DNA of 64,000 nt, taken from contig CAKKRE010000012.1 of the NCBI GenBank assembly GCA_919902505.1, forward strand, positions 62,001-126,000. The letters run 5' to 3'. This document shows positions 50,673-59,056 of this stretch, in pieces. How positions within the stretch are numbered: the first letter of the stretch is position 1; every line of letters starts with the position of its first letter. A program made the translations under genes and the position numbers. Under the pieces are notes generated by a model, which had not been told where the DNA came from, made no database searches, and saw nothing but the letters and a program-made list of their open reading frames with translations. The DNA is from Nitrospiraceae bacterium (GTDB lineage Bacteria; Nitrospirota; Nitrospiria; Nitrospirales; Nitrospiraceae).

Positions 50673-50994
50673 TACTCTCGTGCTCCTCTATTCAGACCGC
50701 CTGCGATCGCAGGTGTGCCATCCCCTGTCATAGGGTGGCTGCGAGTCTTGCTGGTGGTGGACTACAGCTGGGGGCGACTCTTACGACGATGCGGAACGTC
50801 ACGCTCCAAAATTTCGTGTGCTGTATTCACCATAGCACAGGCAAGCAGGTTGGCAAGTTCTTTCACCCGCCTCGGAACAGTAAGCGAAACGATTGAGGGA
50901 AACGGCTTAGGGAGTCAGCGTAGACGCCGCGGTTCGGCGAGCGGTCGGTCGTAGCCTCGCAGGATTTCAGCCGACCCGCGAGGTGAGTGGGTGC
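50673..50994. other. Intergenic region between the cupredoxin-like gene and rluB
   Basis: A 322-bp gap. It contains an inverted repeat TGTGCT/AGCACA (50817-50822 and 50834-50839) that overlaps a weak minus-strand promoter candidate, TTGCCA 16 nt before TATGGT. No gene is supported. Confidence 0.4.
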
Positions 50995-51885
50995 TCAGGT
51001 AGCGCGTCTGTCGAGGGCGCCCGGTTTCGCCTGTGATGACGGTGCCGTCTTGGTGGGCCGCGCCCGGAGTTGCGCCCTGGCTGCTTCGATCGGGAGTTCG
51101 CGCCAGGTGCCCGGTTGGAGATCGCCGAGTGTGAAGGGGCCGTATTGAATCCGCCTGAGCCTGGTCACCTCATGTCCCAGCGCCTGGAACAGCCGTCGGA
51201 TCTCACGATGCTTTCCCTCCGTCAACGTGACGGTCAGGTGGGATTCCCGGCCTGAGCGTTTCTGAATGGTGACGGAGGCGCAGTGCAACCGCTCGCCCTG
51301 ATCGTCCACCCCGTCAAGCGCCGCCCGGCCTGTCTCGTCCGAGACCTCACCACGCACCGTGACGAGATAGAGGCGCGGCACCTGCTGTTTCGGATCGGTC
51401 AGGAAGCTGGAGAGCGTCGAGTCGTTGGTGAGCAGGAGGAGCCCACTCGTCGCCTGATCCAAGCGACCGACTGCGTGCAGGCTTTTCAACTCAGGGGGAA
51501 GTACATCGAAGATGGTCTTTCGGCCCTTCTCGTCGTGATGTGTCGTGACCACACCCTTGGGTTTATGGAAGAGAATGAATTGAGGAGGGCGCTGCTGGAT
51601 CGGTCGGTCGTCGAGTGTGACGGCATCGCCGGGCCAGTCGATCCAGGCATCCGGCGTGCGTACCAGGCGTTGATTGATGCGAACCCGTCCGGCCCTGATC
51701 CATTCCTGTGCCTGGCTCCGGCTGGCAATGCCGAGTTTGGAGAGCAGTCGATCCAGCGTCACACGTTTCGCGCTGCTTGCCTTCGCGCGTGGCATGCTCC
51801 GCGCCGGCTTTCGGGTAGCGGAAGGCACCCTGCCGGACGACGACGGATCTCGTTGTGTGAATGGCGGTTTGCCGGTCATGCTCAC
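50995..51885 (-). CDS. rluB: 23S rRNA/16S rRNA pseudouridine synthase (RsuA/RluB family)
   Basis: A 296-residue RsuA-family enzyme. A basic, low-complexity N-terminal extension (about 1-40) precedes an S4 domain (VTLDRLLSKLGIASRSQAQE, WIRAGRVRINQ), then the catalytic core with LFHKPKGVVTTHH, HAVGRLDQATSGLLLLTND (catalytic Asp) and TEGKHREIRRLFQALGHEV. It converts uridine to pseudouridine in rRNA, RluB or RluE/RsuA specificity being uncertain. The start is set at GTG 51885; ATG 51879 is possible. Confidence 0.88.
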   Translation of the reverse strand: MSMTGKPPFTQRDPSSSGRVPSATRKPARSMPRAKASSAKRVTLDRLLSKLGIASRSQAQEWIRAGRVRINQRLVRTPDAWIDWPGDAVTLDDRPIQQRPPQFILFHKPKGVVTTHHDEKGRKTIFDVLPPELKSLHAVGRLDQATSGLLLLTNDSTLSSFLTDPKQQVPRLYLVTVRGEVSDETGRAALDGVDDQGERLHCASVTIQKRSGRESHLTVTLTEGKHREIRRLFQALGHEVTRLRRIQYGPFTLGDLQPGTWRELPIEAARAQLRARPTKTAPSSQAKPGALDRRAT

Positions 51886-52082
51886 CGGGTTTACGAGTGG
51901 GAGTTGTCGTGGAGCGGTCGCATGGCATGACTGTACACTGACGGGTGTTGAAAGAGAAGTCGATCGATTACAGCTGCTGTAGAGCGTGGGGCGGGGATCA
52001 GTTGGATGTATGTCGCATGCCTGTGATGGTATGATGGCTGCGCCTTTGCAGCGAAAGAGGAAGCAATCTCTGAGGGGGCACC

Positions 52083-52496
52083 ATGGTGATCAATCCGGCG
52101 CGTCTGATGAGCGGCATCCTGTCGGCGGTGGTCCTGTGCGGGGGAATCGGCCGGGCTGCCGAGCCGGCAGAGGTGGAGAAGTTTGTGAACGCGCGGGTCG
52201 AGGTCGGCGAGCTGATGACCAGCTACTTTCAGGGGTGGGAGCGATATGGAGAGGGGCAGCGTCCGTCGCCCGAGCGGATGGAGGAAATGAGGGCCGAGAT
52301 CAATGCCAAGCTCGAGCCGCTCCTGGCTAAATACGATCTGACTGTTGAGAGCTATCGTCAACGGATCAAAGACGTATTGGCCGATGAAGCCGCCGTCAAG
52401 GGCTATCTCTCTCAGCACCCCGACGTGAAGAAGCGGTATGACGCTCTGCCCTTTGATCGTATGAGGCGTGATGGGGGCAGCGGACGGGCGTTTTGA
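52083..52496 (+). CDS. Small exported protein, paralogue 2
   Basis: A 137-residue paralogue of the gene at 49681-50100: signal peptide (LMSGILSAVVLCGGIGRAAE), then EKFVNARVEVGELMTSYFQ, GQRPSPERMEEMRAEINAKL and AAVKGYLSQHPDVKKRYDAL. More than half of the mature residues are identical to the other copy; the Gly-rich tail is shorter. The two lie on the same strand with the cupredoxin-like and rluB genes between. No function is known. Confidence 0.8.
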   Translation: MVINPARLMSGILSAVVLCGGIGRAAEPAEVEKFVNARVEVGELMTSYFQGWERYGEGQRPSPERMEEMRAEINAKLEPLLAKYDLTVESYRQRIKDVLADEAAVKGYLSQHPDVKKRYDALPFDRMRRDGGSGRAF

Positions 52497-52590
52497 GGTC
52501 AGTCTGTTGGATTTCCGTCAGCCGTCGGATGTGCCATGAGAAGGGTAGTGCGATAGTGACTGACTGTGCGGTTCCAGGTATGATACTAAG

Positions 52591-52776
52591 ATGAAGCTGA
52601 ACGATTCGGCTCCCGGTTCTAGCGATTCACGACGCGCCAGCAGGCTCGGCGAGGATCTTGCTCGGCGCAAGTTCGACGAGGTTCGCGCTCTCACCCCAGG
52701 CCAGCGGCTGATGATTGCGTTTCAGTTGTCTGACGCGGCCGCCGCTCTCTATCACGCGTGTTCCAAGAAGCCTTAA
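52591..52776 (+). CDS. Small protein coupled to a nucleotidyltransferase gene
   Basis: A 61-residue protein: SSDSRRASRLGEDLARRKFD, then LTPGQRLMIAFQLSDAAAAL, a short helical protein of the kind found upstream of AbiEii-type nucleotidyltransferases. The final 19 nt overlap the next gene, which points to coupled expression. I do not recognise a domain. No strong ribosome site precedes the ATG. Confidence 0.55.
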   Translation: MKLNDSAPGSSDSRRASRLGEDLARRKFDEVRALTPGQRLMIAFQLSDAAAALYHACSKKP

Positions 52777-53306
52777 CGAGAATTGTGTCCCAGCTGGCCG
52801 AGGCTCGGACCTGCGGGTTGGTGCATGACTATGCGCTGATCGGCGGGTTAGCCGTGTCTGCCTGGGGAGTACCGAGAGCGACCCAGGATATTGATTTCGC
52901 AATTGCGATTGGGACTGCAGACCCACAGGCGCTTGCCACATTCGTCCGTGGTCGATATGTCTCCGGCGAGACTGATGATCCCTTGCGGGGGGTCATCCAC
53001 GCATCGATCGAGGCCGGGACCGAATCGATCCCCGTCCAGTTGATCCTGCTTCCCCCAGCCTTCACCGCTTTCATTTTTCGCGATGTGGAGGCTGTGCCTG
53101 TCATGGAGCGCGTTGTTCCGGTTGTATCCTGGCAAGCGTTAGTGCTGCTCAAATTGTACGCTGGCGGGCCTCAAGATCGGCTCGATGTCGAACAGATTTT
53201 GCGGGCCAGGCACCCACAGAACGATGACATGCAGAAGGTCTCCGCGATGGTTCAATCAGTTGGGCTGTTGGATGAATGGACGGCACTCGTGAGTCGCGTG
53301 AGCTAG
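52758..53306 (+). CDS. Nucleotidyltransferase-fold protein (AbiEii-like)
   Basis: A 182-residue protein starting at GTG 52758. The nucleotidyltransferase core has YALIGGLAVSAWGVPRATQD followed by IDFAI (GG....RxTxDID type) and the later SWQALVLLKLYAGGPQDRLD, typical of the AbiEii/MenT-like toxin superfamily (lysine and Asp of the second half). It may be the toxin of the pair formed with the 61-residue protein, or a non-toxic relative. Active-site residues look intact. Confidence 0.8.
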   Translation: MFQEALTRIVSQLAEARTCGLVHDYALIGGLAVSAWGVPRATQDIDFAIAIGTADPQALATFVRGRYVSGETDDPLRGVIHASIEAGTESIPVQLILLPPAFTAFIFRDVEAVPVMERVVPVVSWQALVLLKLYAGGPQDRLDVEQILRARHPQNDDMQKVSAMVQSVGLLDEWTALVSRVS

Positions 53307-53315
53307 GAGGGTCGG

Positions 53316-53708
53316 ATGGTGAAGTACACGGGGTTGGTGATGTTCGCGATGTTGCTGTGGTGCAACGCGGCGTCGGCGGATTGGGTTTTGGTCGGTGGGA
53401 CGCACAAGTATGACGGCTACGTGGACGTGGCCACGATCGGTCCGACCGGCAAGACCGTGACGCTCTGGACCCTGAAGGACTTCAACATGGATCGGCAGAT
53501 CCCGCAGGGGGCGTATCGTTCCGTGAGCATTAAGAAGCAGATCGATTGCCTTGCCCAGAAGAGCCGTCCCCTGCAGACCAAGTACTATGCGAGTCAACTG
53601 GGAAAGGGGCGCCCGTTGCAGTCCGGTAAAGCCACCAGAGAATGGTCACGGGTGACGCCCGGCAGTGACGGCGAGGCGGAAATGAAGGTCGCCTGCAAGA
53701 AGGTCTAA
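53316..53708 (+). CDS. Exported surface-adhesin E-like protein
   Basis: A 130-residue protein with a signal peptide (LVMFAMLLWCNAASADW, cleavage after ASA). The mature part matches the surface-adhesin protein E-like domain: WVLVGGTHKYDGYVDVATIG, GKTVTLWTLKDFNM, KKQIDCLAQKSRPLQTKYYA and a C-terminal disulphide-capable Cys. TAGGAGG precedes the ATG. These small proteins are exported and of unclear function in environmental bacteria. Confidence 0.8.
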   Translation: MVKYTGLVMFAMLLWCNAASADWVLVGGTHKYDGYVDVATIGPTGKTVTLWTLKDFNMDRQIPQGAYRSVSIKKQIDCLAQKSRPLQTKYYASQLGKGRPLQSGKATREWSRVTPGSDGEAEMKVACKKV

Positions 53709-53771
53709 CAGGTTGAGAATCGTGCCAAGGAAGTCGGGGTCTGGTCCCGCCCGCATTTAGAATGCCGCAAC

Positions 53772-53927
53772 ATGTCTACTAATCCTCGCGTGATCATCGT
53801 CGGCGCCGGTCTTGCCTGTGCGCTTGTTCGCCTCTTTTCAGCAAGGTGTGTCGGGGTGCGCGTGGGTGATTCCTTGAATTATTCGTCATGCGGAATGGTT
53901 GTCACCGTGAGCAACGGTTGCGGGTGA
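53772..53927 (+). pseudogene. N-terminal remnant of a Rossmann-fold oxidoreductase
   Basis: The frame reads MSTNPRVIIVGAGLACALVR before unrelated residues and a stop after 51 codons. VIIVGAGLAC is the FAD- or NAD-binding start of a flavoprotein (GxGxxx); the expected continuation is missing. It is a broken 5' end, cut near 53818, directly before the Sel1 gene. Confidence 0.5.
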
Positions 53928-53931
53928 GGTG

Positions 53932-54378
53932 ATGGTGTCGCGTGCAGGATGGAGAATGCTGCTGATGGCAGTGGTGGCACTGCTGTTCAGTCACGTGCCG
54001 GTCGCCATGGCCGACCCTTCCTCCCAGCATCAGCTGCAGGCGCTTGCCGGCCAGGGCGATGCGAACGCGCAATGGATGTTGGGGCAGGCCTTGCTCACGG
54101 GTAGTCTCGGGGAAACCGATGAGGCCGAAGCGGTGAGGTGGCTGCAGTTGGCGGCCGATCAGGGCCACGCCTTGGCGCAACGGGACATGGGCATGTTGTA
54201 TGAGCAGGGCCAGGGGGTGACGCAGGATGCGCTGGAGGCGTTCTTCTGGTATTCCCTCGCGAGTCGTCAGGACAGCAGCCGGGCGAGGCTCCGCCGTGAT
54301 GCGCTGGCGGCGATGCTCACCGTCGAGCAACATGAGGCCATTGCGGCACGTCTCAAGGGATGGCGGCCGAGAAAGTAA
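53932..54378 (+). CDS. Sel1-repeat protein, exported
   Basis: A 148-residue protein with a signal peptide (MLLMAVVALLFSHVPVAMAD, cleavage after AMA) and two to three Sel1-like repeats: GDANAQWMLGQALLTGS, EAVRWLQLAADQGHALAQRD and MGMLYEQGQGVTQDALEAFF. Sel1 repeats are docking modules in signalling or cell-envelope proteins. ATG 53932 is preferred to GTG 53929 because both share the GTGAGG site. It is convergent with def. Confidence 0.85.
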   Translation: MVSRAGWRMLLMAVVALLFSHVPVAMADPSSQHQLQALAGQGDANAQWMLGQALLTGSLGETDEAEAVRWLQLAADQGHALAQRDMGMLYEQGQGVTQDALEAFFWYSLASRQDSSRARLRRDALAAMLTVEQHEAIAARLKGWRPRK

Positions 54379-54394
54379 TTGTCGGTGTCGGGTG

Positions 54395-54892
54395 TTATTT
54401 TTTTCGTCTGAAGAGATCGGTGCTGAGCGACTGAATGCGGTCGAGGAAGAGCAGGCCGTTCAGATGGTCCACTTCATGCTGAAACGCGAGGGCTTCGAAT
54501 CCTGACGTACTCACCGTGACGACCCGACCGTCCGGCGCCAGGCCCTCCACCAGCGCCTCCTCGTAGCGCAGCACATTGCCTGTATAGTCCGGGACGCTCA
54601 GGCAACCTTCTCGCACGCTCTTCTTCCCGTCCAGCGACAGGATGACCGGGTTCAGCAGCACGATCAACCCATGGCCGGTCTCGCCATTTTTTCGTGAGAC
54701 GTCCACGGCGATCACCTGTACGGCATACCCGATCTGAGGCGCCGCCAGTGCCACGCCGGGCGATGCGGCGAGCGTATCCAGCATATCTTGAACCACCGCT
54801 TGCACGGCCGGATCGGAGGGGACGACGGCGGTGTTCCTGGATTTGAGTGCCTGATGGGGATACAGCAGAATCGGACGGATAGCCACGATCAA
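54395..54892 (-). CDS. def: Peptide deformylase
   Basis: A 165-residue metallohydrolase that removes the formyl group from nascent proteins. The three motifs are present: GVALAAPQIG (motif I), EGCLSVP (motif II, Cys ligand) and QHEVDHLNG (motif III, the HExxH ligands His, Glu, His). The length is normal. It overlaps the ACT-domain gene upstream by 4 nt, so they form one unit. Family knowledge gives the Fe2+ requirement. Confidence 0.95.
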   Translation of the reverse strand: MIVAIRPILLYPHQALKSRNTAVVPSDPAVQAVVQDMLDTLAASPGVALAAPQIGYAVQVIAVDVSRKNGETGHGLIVLLNPVILSLDGKKSVREGCLSVPDYTGNVLRYEEALVEGLAPDGRVVTVSTSGFEALAFQHEVDHLNGLLFLDRIQSLSTDLFRRKK

Positions 54893-55443
54893 AAAGTGAC
54901 ACTTTCGAGCGGGCGGAAGGTCAGATCGACACCCAGCAGCGGCTTGAGTTGTTCAAGGGCCTGTCTGAGCTGGTCGGCTTGCTGAGCCTCCTGCAGTTGA
55001 ATCTCCAGGACCATGACATAGATAGGAAGCTCCCCCGATCCAACCACGCGGGTATTCATGTCCGTGATGTTGCCGTTGTGCTGGGCGACGGTGCGGGCCA
55101 CCTGCGCCACGATGCCCGGATGGTCGGCCCCGTAGACCGACAACATGAACGTGGGGACGTCCAGGGTCGTCTGCCTGGTTGCCGCCTGGTCCGGCATCGC
55201 TCTGCACAAGACGGCAAGGTCCAGCGGAGTCGTATAGGGCGTCAGGCGTTGGCCAAGCTCCTCGGCGGCGATTCCCTCTGGAAGGCGCACCATGAGCATC
55301 ATGGTGAACTCGCCACGAAGTCGGGTCATGCAGGTATCTTCGATATTACAGCCGAGTCGGTAGAGGCTATCCGCCATCAGGGCGACGATTCCGGGACGGT
55401 CTTGTCCGAAGGCGGTGACAATCGCGAAATGGTCCATTGGCAT
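54889..55443 (-). CDS. Double-ACT-domain regulator (GcvR-like)
   Basis: A 184-residue protein with two ACT domains: residues about 5-85 (AIVTAFGQDRPGIVALMADS, LYRLGCNIEDTCMTRLRGEF) and 95-175 (FMLSVYGADHPGIVAQVART, VAQHNGNITDMNTRV). This is the layout of GcvR, which binds GcvA in Escherichia coli to control glycine cleavage, and of glycine-responsive ACT proteins. No GcvA gene is nearby. Four nt overlap with def suggest co-expression; the ligand is not evident. Confidence 0.85.
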   Translation of the reverse strand: MPMDHFAIVTAFGQDRPGIVALMADSLYRLGCNIEDTCMTRLRGEFTMMLMVRLPEGIAAEELGQRLTPYTTPLDLAVLCRAMPDQAATRQTTLDVPTFMLSVYGADHPGIVAQVARTVAQHNGNITDMNTRVVGSGELPIYVMVLEIQLQEAQQADQLRQALEQLKPLLGVDLTFRPLESVTF

Positions 55444-55551
55444 CTCGTGGGTCGCAAGAGCGGGAGCAGACTGCGAGTAGAATGCTGCAATTGCCGAAGA
55501 TTAGCAAGCGCCGTCGCACGTGCGTGCTTGGACAAGCGGCATGGCCCGGTC

Positions 55552-58050
55552 CTACGTCCGTCGCTTCGTCCGATTCGTGGGTTGAGCGGTGAAAGGATCA
55601 TCCGGCCAGTGGTGGCGTGGGTAGCGGCCTCGCAGTTCTTTCTTCACCTCTTGATAAGCCGAGCGCCAAAAGCTGGCCAGGTCTTTCGTGACTTGTACCG
55701 GCCGGCCCGCCGGCGACAACAGATGCACCATCACCGGCACCCTTCCACCCGCGATGCGCGGCGTCTCCTGACAGCCGAACATCTCCTGTAGTCGTACGGC
55801 CAGCACCGGTGTCTCGCCCTGATCGTAATCCAGTTTCACATGCGAGCCACTCGGGACGGTGAGGTGTGTGGGCATGAGCTTGGGCAGTTCCTGCCGCTGC
55901 TGCCATGTGAGCAGGCTTTCAAGCGGCGGTTGAAGATCGATGCGACGGACCTGCGCGAGGCTCGTAAGGCCGCTGACGAATGGCCCTAGCCATGCTTCGA
56001 GGTTGGTTGCGAACGCGTCGTCTGACAGGTCCGGCCAAGTGGGGTCGATCCGATGGAGGAACCCGACGCGTGCGCGCCACTGCTGCAACTCTTTGGACCA
56101 TGGCAGACAGGTGAGCCCCGCTCGCCGGATGCCGAAGAGTAAGGCGGCGGTGACTTGAGTCGGGTCCGGGTCGTGGGTGGCCCGATCATCGAGGATGAGT
56201 TGTCCCAATCGGCGCTGCCGTCTGGCGCGTACGGATTCCGACCGGTCATCCCATTCCAACAGGTCGACGGCTTGGATCTGCTCGGCGCAATGGTGCTGCA
56301 GATCTACCAATCCAACCGGCGCCGCCAGGAGGATACGCGCCCAGTCGCCGGTGCCGTCGAGTTGAGCCACCACCAGATACTCTTCTTGAGAGAGACCTTG
56401 TACGGTGTGAAATGCCGCGCCTCGGCCGTTGGCCAAACGATAACGACCCTCGCTGCCTGCGATTCGCTGCGCGATGCGGTCGGGATAGGCGAGGGCGAGT
56501 AGTGTGCCGGTATGGTCGGTGCCGTCGACGGAAGATGGTGTGAGCTGCAGTTGGCGTCGCCACTGTTCGGAGGCGCGTTGCACCCGTTCACAACCGGCGC
56601 GGTTGATGGTCGCTCCTGCGAGATGGTCTCTGGTGCCGCGCAACGCTTCAACTCGGATGCGCAGGTCGGCGTTTCGCCAACCCGGTCCGCCCTGCAGAAT
56701 GTCCCGTTCACTCAGCAGTGCCGCCAGGTCGCAGGCGTGGGCACCGAGGCCGATCGGCACAGCGGTGACCATCATGTGGGCCAGTCGTGGATTAACAGTG
56801 ACGTGGGCGAGCCGGCGGCCGTGCGCGGTGAGGGCTCCTTGCGCATCGAGCGCTCCGAGCTGTCGCAGCAGATCACGAGCCTGGGCCAGCGTGCCTGTCG
56901 GCGGCGGATCGAGGAAGGAGAGTTCGGCCGTTTCAATGACGCCCCATTCCGCGAGATCCAGTGCCAGCGGAGCCAGGTCCGCCTCCAGGATTTCCGGAGG
57001 GCGGCGAGGGAGGAGCGCTTGCTGCTCGGCCGTCGTCCAGAGGCGATAACAGGTGCCCGCTTCCAATCGGCCGGCTCGACCACGTCGTTGATCGGCTGCG
57101 TCCTGGGTAACACGAATGGTATCCAGCCGCGTCAGCCCTGAGCGGGGATCGAAGCGCGGAACCCGCATCAGTCCTGCATCGATGACGACCCGCACACCTT
57201 CGATAGTCAAACTGGTTTCTGCGATTGAGGTCGCGAGTACGATCTTTCGTCGCCCTGCCGGGGCGGGAAGAATCGCCTGTTCCTGTTCACTCTGCGGGAG
57301 TTCACCATGCAGCGGTGCGATGAGAATATCCGGGCCGAGGGAGGCCTCGACAAGTTGCCGCTCGACGCGCCGGATCTCCGCCATGCCGGGGAGAAATACC
57401 AACAGACTGCCCTCGTCACGAGCCAGGGCCTGACGAATGCTCCGGACCACTGCCGGTTCCAGATGCCCTTCGATCGGCCGGTCGAGATATTGCGTGGTGA
57501 CGGGGAACAGGCGGCCTTCGCAGGAGATGGTGTCCGCATCCTGCAGCAGGCGGGTGACCGCCGCGCAGTCGAGGGTCGCCGACATCACAAGCAGGCGAAG
57601 GTCCGGTCTGAAGAGGCGTTGCGATTCCCTGGCGAAGGCCAAGCCGAGATCCGCCTGCAGGCTGCGTTCGTGAAATTCGTCGAAGATGACGAGGCCGTAT
57701 CCGGCGAGTGACGGGTCGTGCTGCAGCAGCCTTGTGAGAATGCCTTCGGTGACGACTTCGATCCGCGTGTCCTTCCCGACCCTGGTATCGTGGCGGATGC
57801 GGTACCCGACCGTCTTGCCGACGGGCTCACCTATCATTGCAGCCATGTAGGCTGCGGCGGCGCGGGCGGCCAGTCGCCTGGGTTCCAGCAACACCAGTTT
57901 CTGTCCGGCCAGCCAGGGTTCATGCAGCAGGGCCAGCGGGACACGCGTGGTTTTTCCCGCGCCCGGTTGCGCCGTCAGTAAGGCTGCGCGTCCGGTTGCC
58001 AGGGTCTGACGCAGTGCCGGGATCGCCTCTTCTATTGGTAATCGGACCAT
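55552..58050 (-). CDS. hrpB: ATP-dependent RNA helicase HrpB
   Basis: An 832-residue DEAH-type helicase. Motif I is TAQPGAGKTTRVPL, motif II DEFH (VIFDEFHERS), motif III SATLD, motif VI QRRGRAGRLEAGTCYRLW. The C-terminal part has the HrpB-specific domain (LTVPSGSHVKLDYDQGETPV, LAVRLQEMFG). The biochemical role of HrpB is not fixed; in enterobacteria it is an orphan helicase. The gene is monocistronic, with repeats on its 5' side. Confidence 0.94.
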   Translation of the reverse strand: MVRLPIEEAIPALRQTLATGRAALLTAQPGAGKTTRVPLALLHEPWLAGQKLVLLEPRRLAARAAAAYMAAMIGEPVGKTVGYRIRHDTRVGKDTRIEVVTEGILTRLLQHDPSLAGYGLVIFDEFHERSLQADLGLAFARESQRLFRPDLRLLVMSATLDCAAVTRLLQDADTISCEGRLFPVTTQYLDRPIEGHLEPAVVRSIRQALARDEGSLLVFLPGMAEIRRVERQLVEASLGPDILIAPLHGELPQSEQEQAILPAPAGRRKIVLATSIAETSLTIEGVRVVIDAGLMRVPRFDPRSGLTRLDTIRVTQDAADQRRGRAGRLEAGTCYRLWTTAEQQALLPRRPPEILEADLAPLALDLAEWGVIETAELSFLDPPPTGTLAQARDLLRQLGALDAQGALTAHGRRLAHVTVNPRLAHMMVTAVPIGLGAHACDLAALLSERDILQGGPGWRNADLRIRVEALRGTRDHLAGATINRAGCERVQRASEQWRRQLQLTPSSVDGTDHTGTLLALAYPDRIAQRIAGSEGRYRLANGRGAAFHTVQGLSQEEYLVVAQLDGTGDWARILLAAPVGLVDLQHHCAEQIQAVDLLEWDDRSESVRARRQRRLGQLILDDRATHDPDPTQVTAALLFGIRRAGLTCLPWSKELQQWRARVGFLHRIDPTWPDLSDDAFATNLEAWLGPFVSGLTSLAQVRRIDLQPPLESLLTWQQRQELPKLMPTHLTVPSGSHVKLDYDQGETPVLAVRLQEMFGCQETPRIAGGRVPVMVHLLSPAGRPVQVTKDLASFWRSAYQEVKKELRGRYPRHHWPDDPFTAQPTNRTKRRT

Positions 58051-58068
58051 GGTAGGGTGCGTCTCCTG

Positions 58069-58200
58069 AAGAGCCTATAGCCTATAGCACATAGCCTATA
58101 GTGAATGGGACAGTGGCCGGAGCTAATAGCATATTGCTGATAGCGTACTTTTCGTCCGGCCATACGCTATAAGCCATCAGCCATACGCTCTTATCCCTGA
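58069..58200. repeat. AGCCATA-type repeat cluster before the small hypothetical gene
   Basis: Contains agagcctatagcctatagc, agctaatagcatattgctg and catacgctataagccatcagcc followed by atacgctctt. Same word family as the repeats at 29.2-34.4 kb, here in the gap between divergent hrpB and the small gene at 58232. It is the only copy group outside the island. Confidence 0.55.
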
Positions 58201-58231
58201 CGAGATGCGCGTCACGATTCAGGGGAGGATT

Positions 58232-58432
58232 ATGAGTAGTTTGGTATGGACGAGCGACAAACCGACCGCGGCCGGGTGGTATTGGTGGCGCGGGCTTGGA
58301 GAGGACATGGACCCGCTGATCCTCTATGTCGATGAGGTGGGGTATTTCCAATGGCCCGACGGGGCCTCGCAGGAAGTCGGGCTGGCGAAGGGCGAGTGGG
58401 CCGGTCCGATCGCCCCGCCGAGTGAGGATTGA
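58232..58432 (+). CDS. Small conserved-looking protein, unknown function
   Basis: A 66-residue acidic protein: MSSLVWTSDKPTAAGWYWWR, then LILYVDEVGYFQWPDGASQE. ATG 58232 follows GGGGAGGATT. The pattern of aromatic residues (WYWWR) and the phrase TSDKPTxxGWYWWR resembles small phage- or plasmid-type proteins often seen next to metabolic genes, but no family is certain. Its stop lies 7 nt before the ferritin-like gene, so the two are co-transcribed. Confidence 0.7.
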   Translation: MSSLVWTSDKPTAAGWYWWRGLGEDMDPLILYVDEVGYFQWPDGASQEVGLAKGEWAGPIAPPSED

Positions 58433-58439
58433 CGGTGCA

Positions 58440-59024
58440 ATGATGGTTCTGCCTCAGACCTGTGAACGGGCCTTGCTCGAACGGTTTTTGCGCGCCGAAG
58501 CCATGGCGCTCTGGGCGGTGCGGGCCGCTCAGACTCAGAATCTTCCCCGTCACGTCCAGACGTTTCTCCAGCGCCACGAGACCGACGAGCAGGATCACCT
58601 GCGGCAATTCGAAGGGATGCTGGGTACCACGTCGCAGCGGGCGCCGACCCTGCCGACCGTGCCGTCGCAGTGGGCAATGCTGGCGGTGTTGTTGTTCGGG
58701 TACGAGGCGCTCGGACTGGAATTCGCGACGCTCCTCGCGACGGTGCGGCCGGACCTGGCGGACATCCTCGAAGACGAACAGGTGCATGTCGGATTCTTCG
58801 AGAAGGAATTGAGGGCGGTTCTGGCGGGCGGGGAGACCGGAGCGCAACAGGCGCGGGAGGCGGCACGCACCTGGTGGAAGAAGCTGCCCCGCACGGTGGA
58901 CCGGTATCTCGGCGATCCTTCACTCGTACCCTACCGGACCGAACTTCGACACCATATCCTATCGGTCATTCAACAGCGATTCCTCGCGTTGGGTCTCCTG
59001 CCTGCCGGGCAGGCCGGCCGGTAA
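58440..59024 (+). CDS. Ferritin-like di-iron protein
   Basis: A 194-residue helical protein, using the ATG at 58440 (58443 also possible). Two EX(x)H-type helices are visible: FLRAEAMALWAVRAAQ with HETDEQDHLRQFE, and FGYEALGLEFATLLATV with DILEDEQVHVGFFEKEL, giving the four-helix di-iron site of the ferritin-like superfamily. Substrate unknown (oxidase, rubrerythrin-like or ferroxidase roles are possible). Its stop codon lies in the loop of a GC-rich hairpin. Confidence 0.82.
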   Translation: MMVLPQTCERALLERFLRAEAMALWAVRAAQTQNLPRHVQTFLQRHETDEQDHLRQFEGMLGTTSQRAPTLPTVPSQWAMLAVLLFGYEALGLEFATLLATVRPDLADILEDEQVHVGFFEKELRAVLAGGETGAQQAREAARTWWKKLPRTVDRYLGDPSLVPYRTELRHHILSVIQQRFLALGLLPAGQAGR

Positions 59025-59037
59025 TTTCCGGCCGGCC
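59012..59037. terminator. Bidirectional GC-rich hairpin terminator
   Basis: GGCCGGCCGG (59012-59021) pairs with 59028-59037 around the loop TAATTT, in which TAA is the stop codon of the ferritin-like gene. It lies between this gene and the convergent porin gene (ends at 59057). No T-run follows, so its strength is uncertain. Confidence 0.5.
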
Positions 59038-59056
59038 CGCTCCGTTCCACCTCGCG

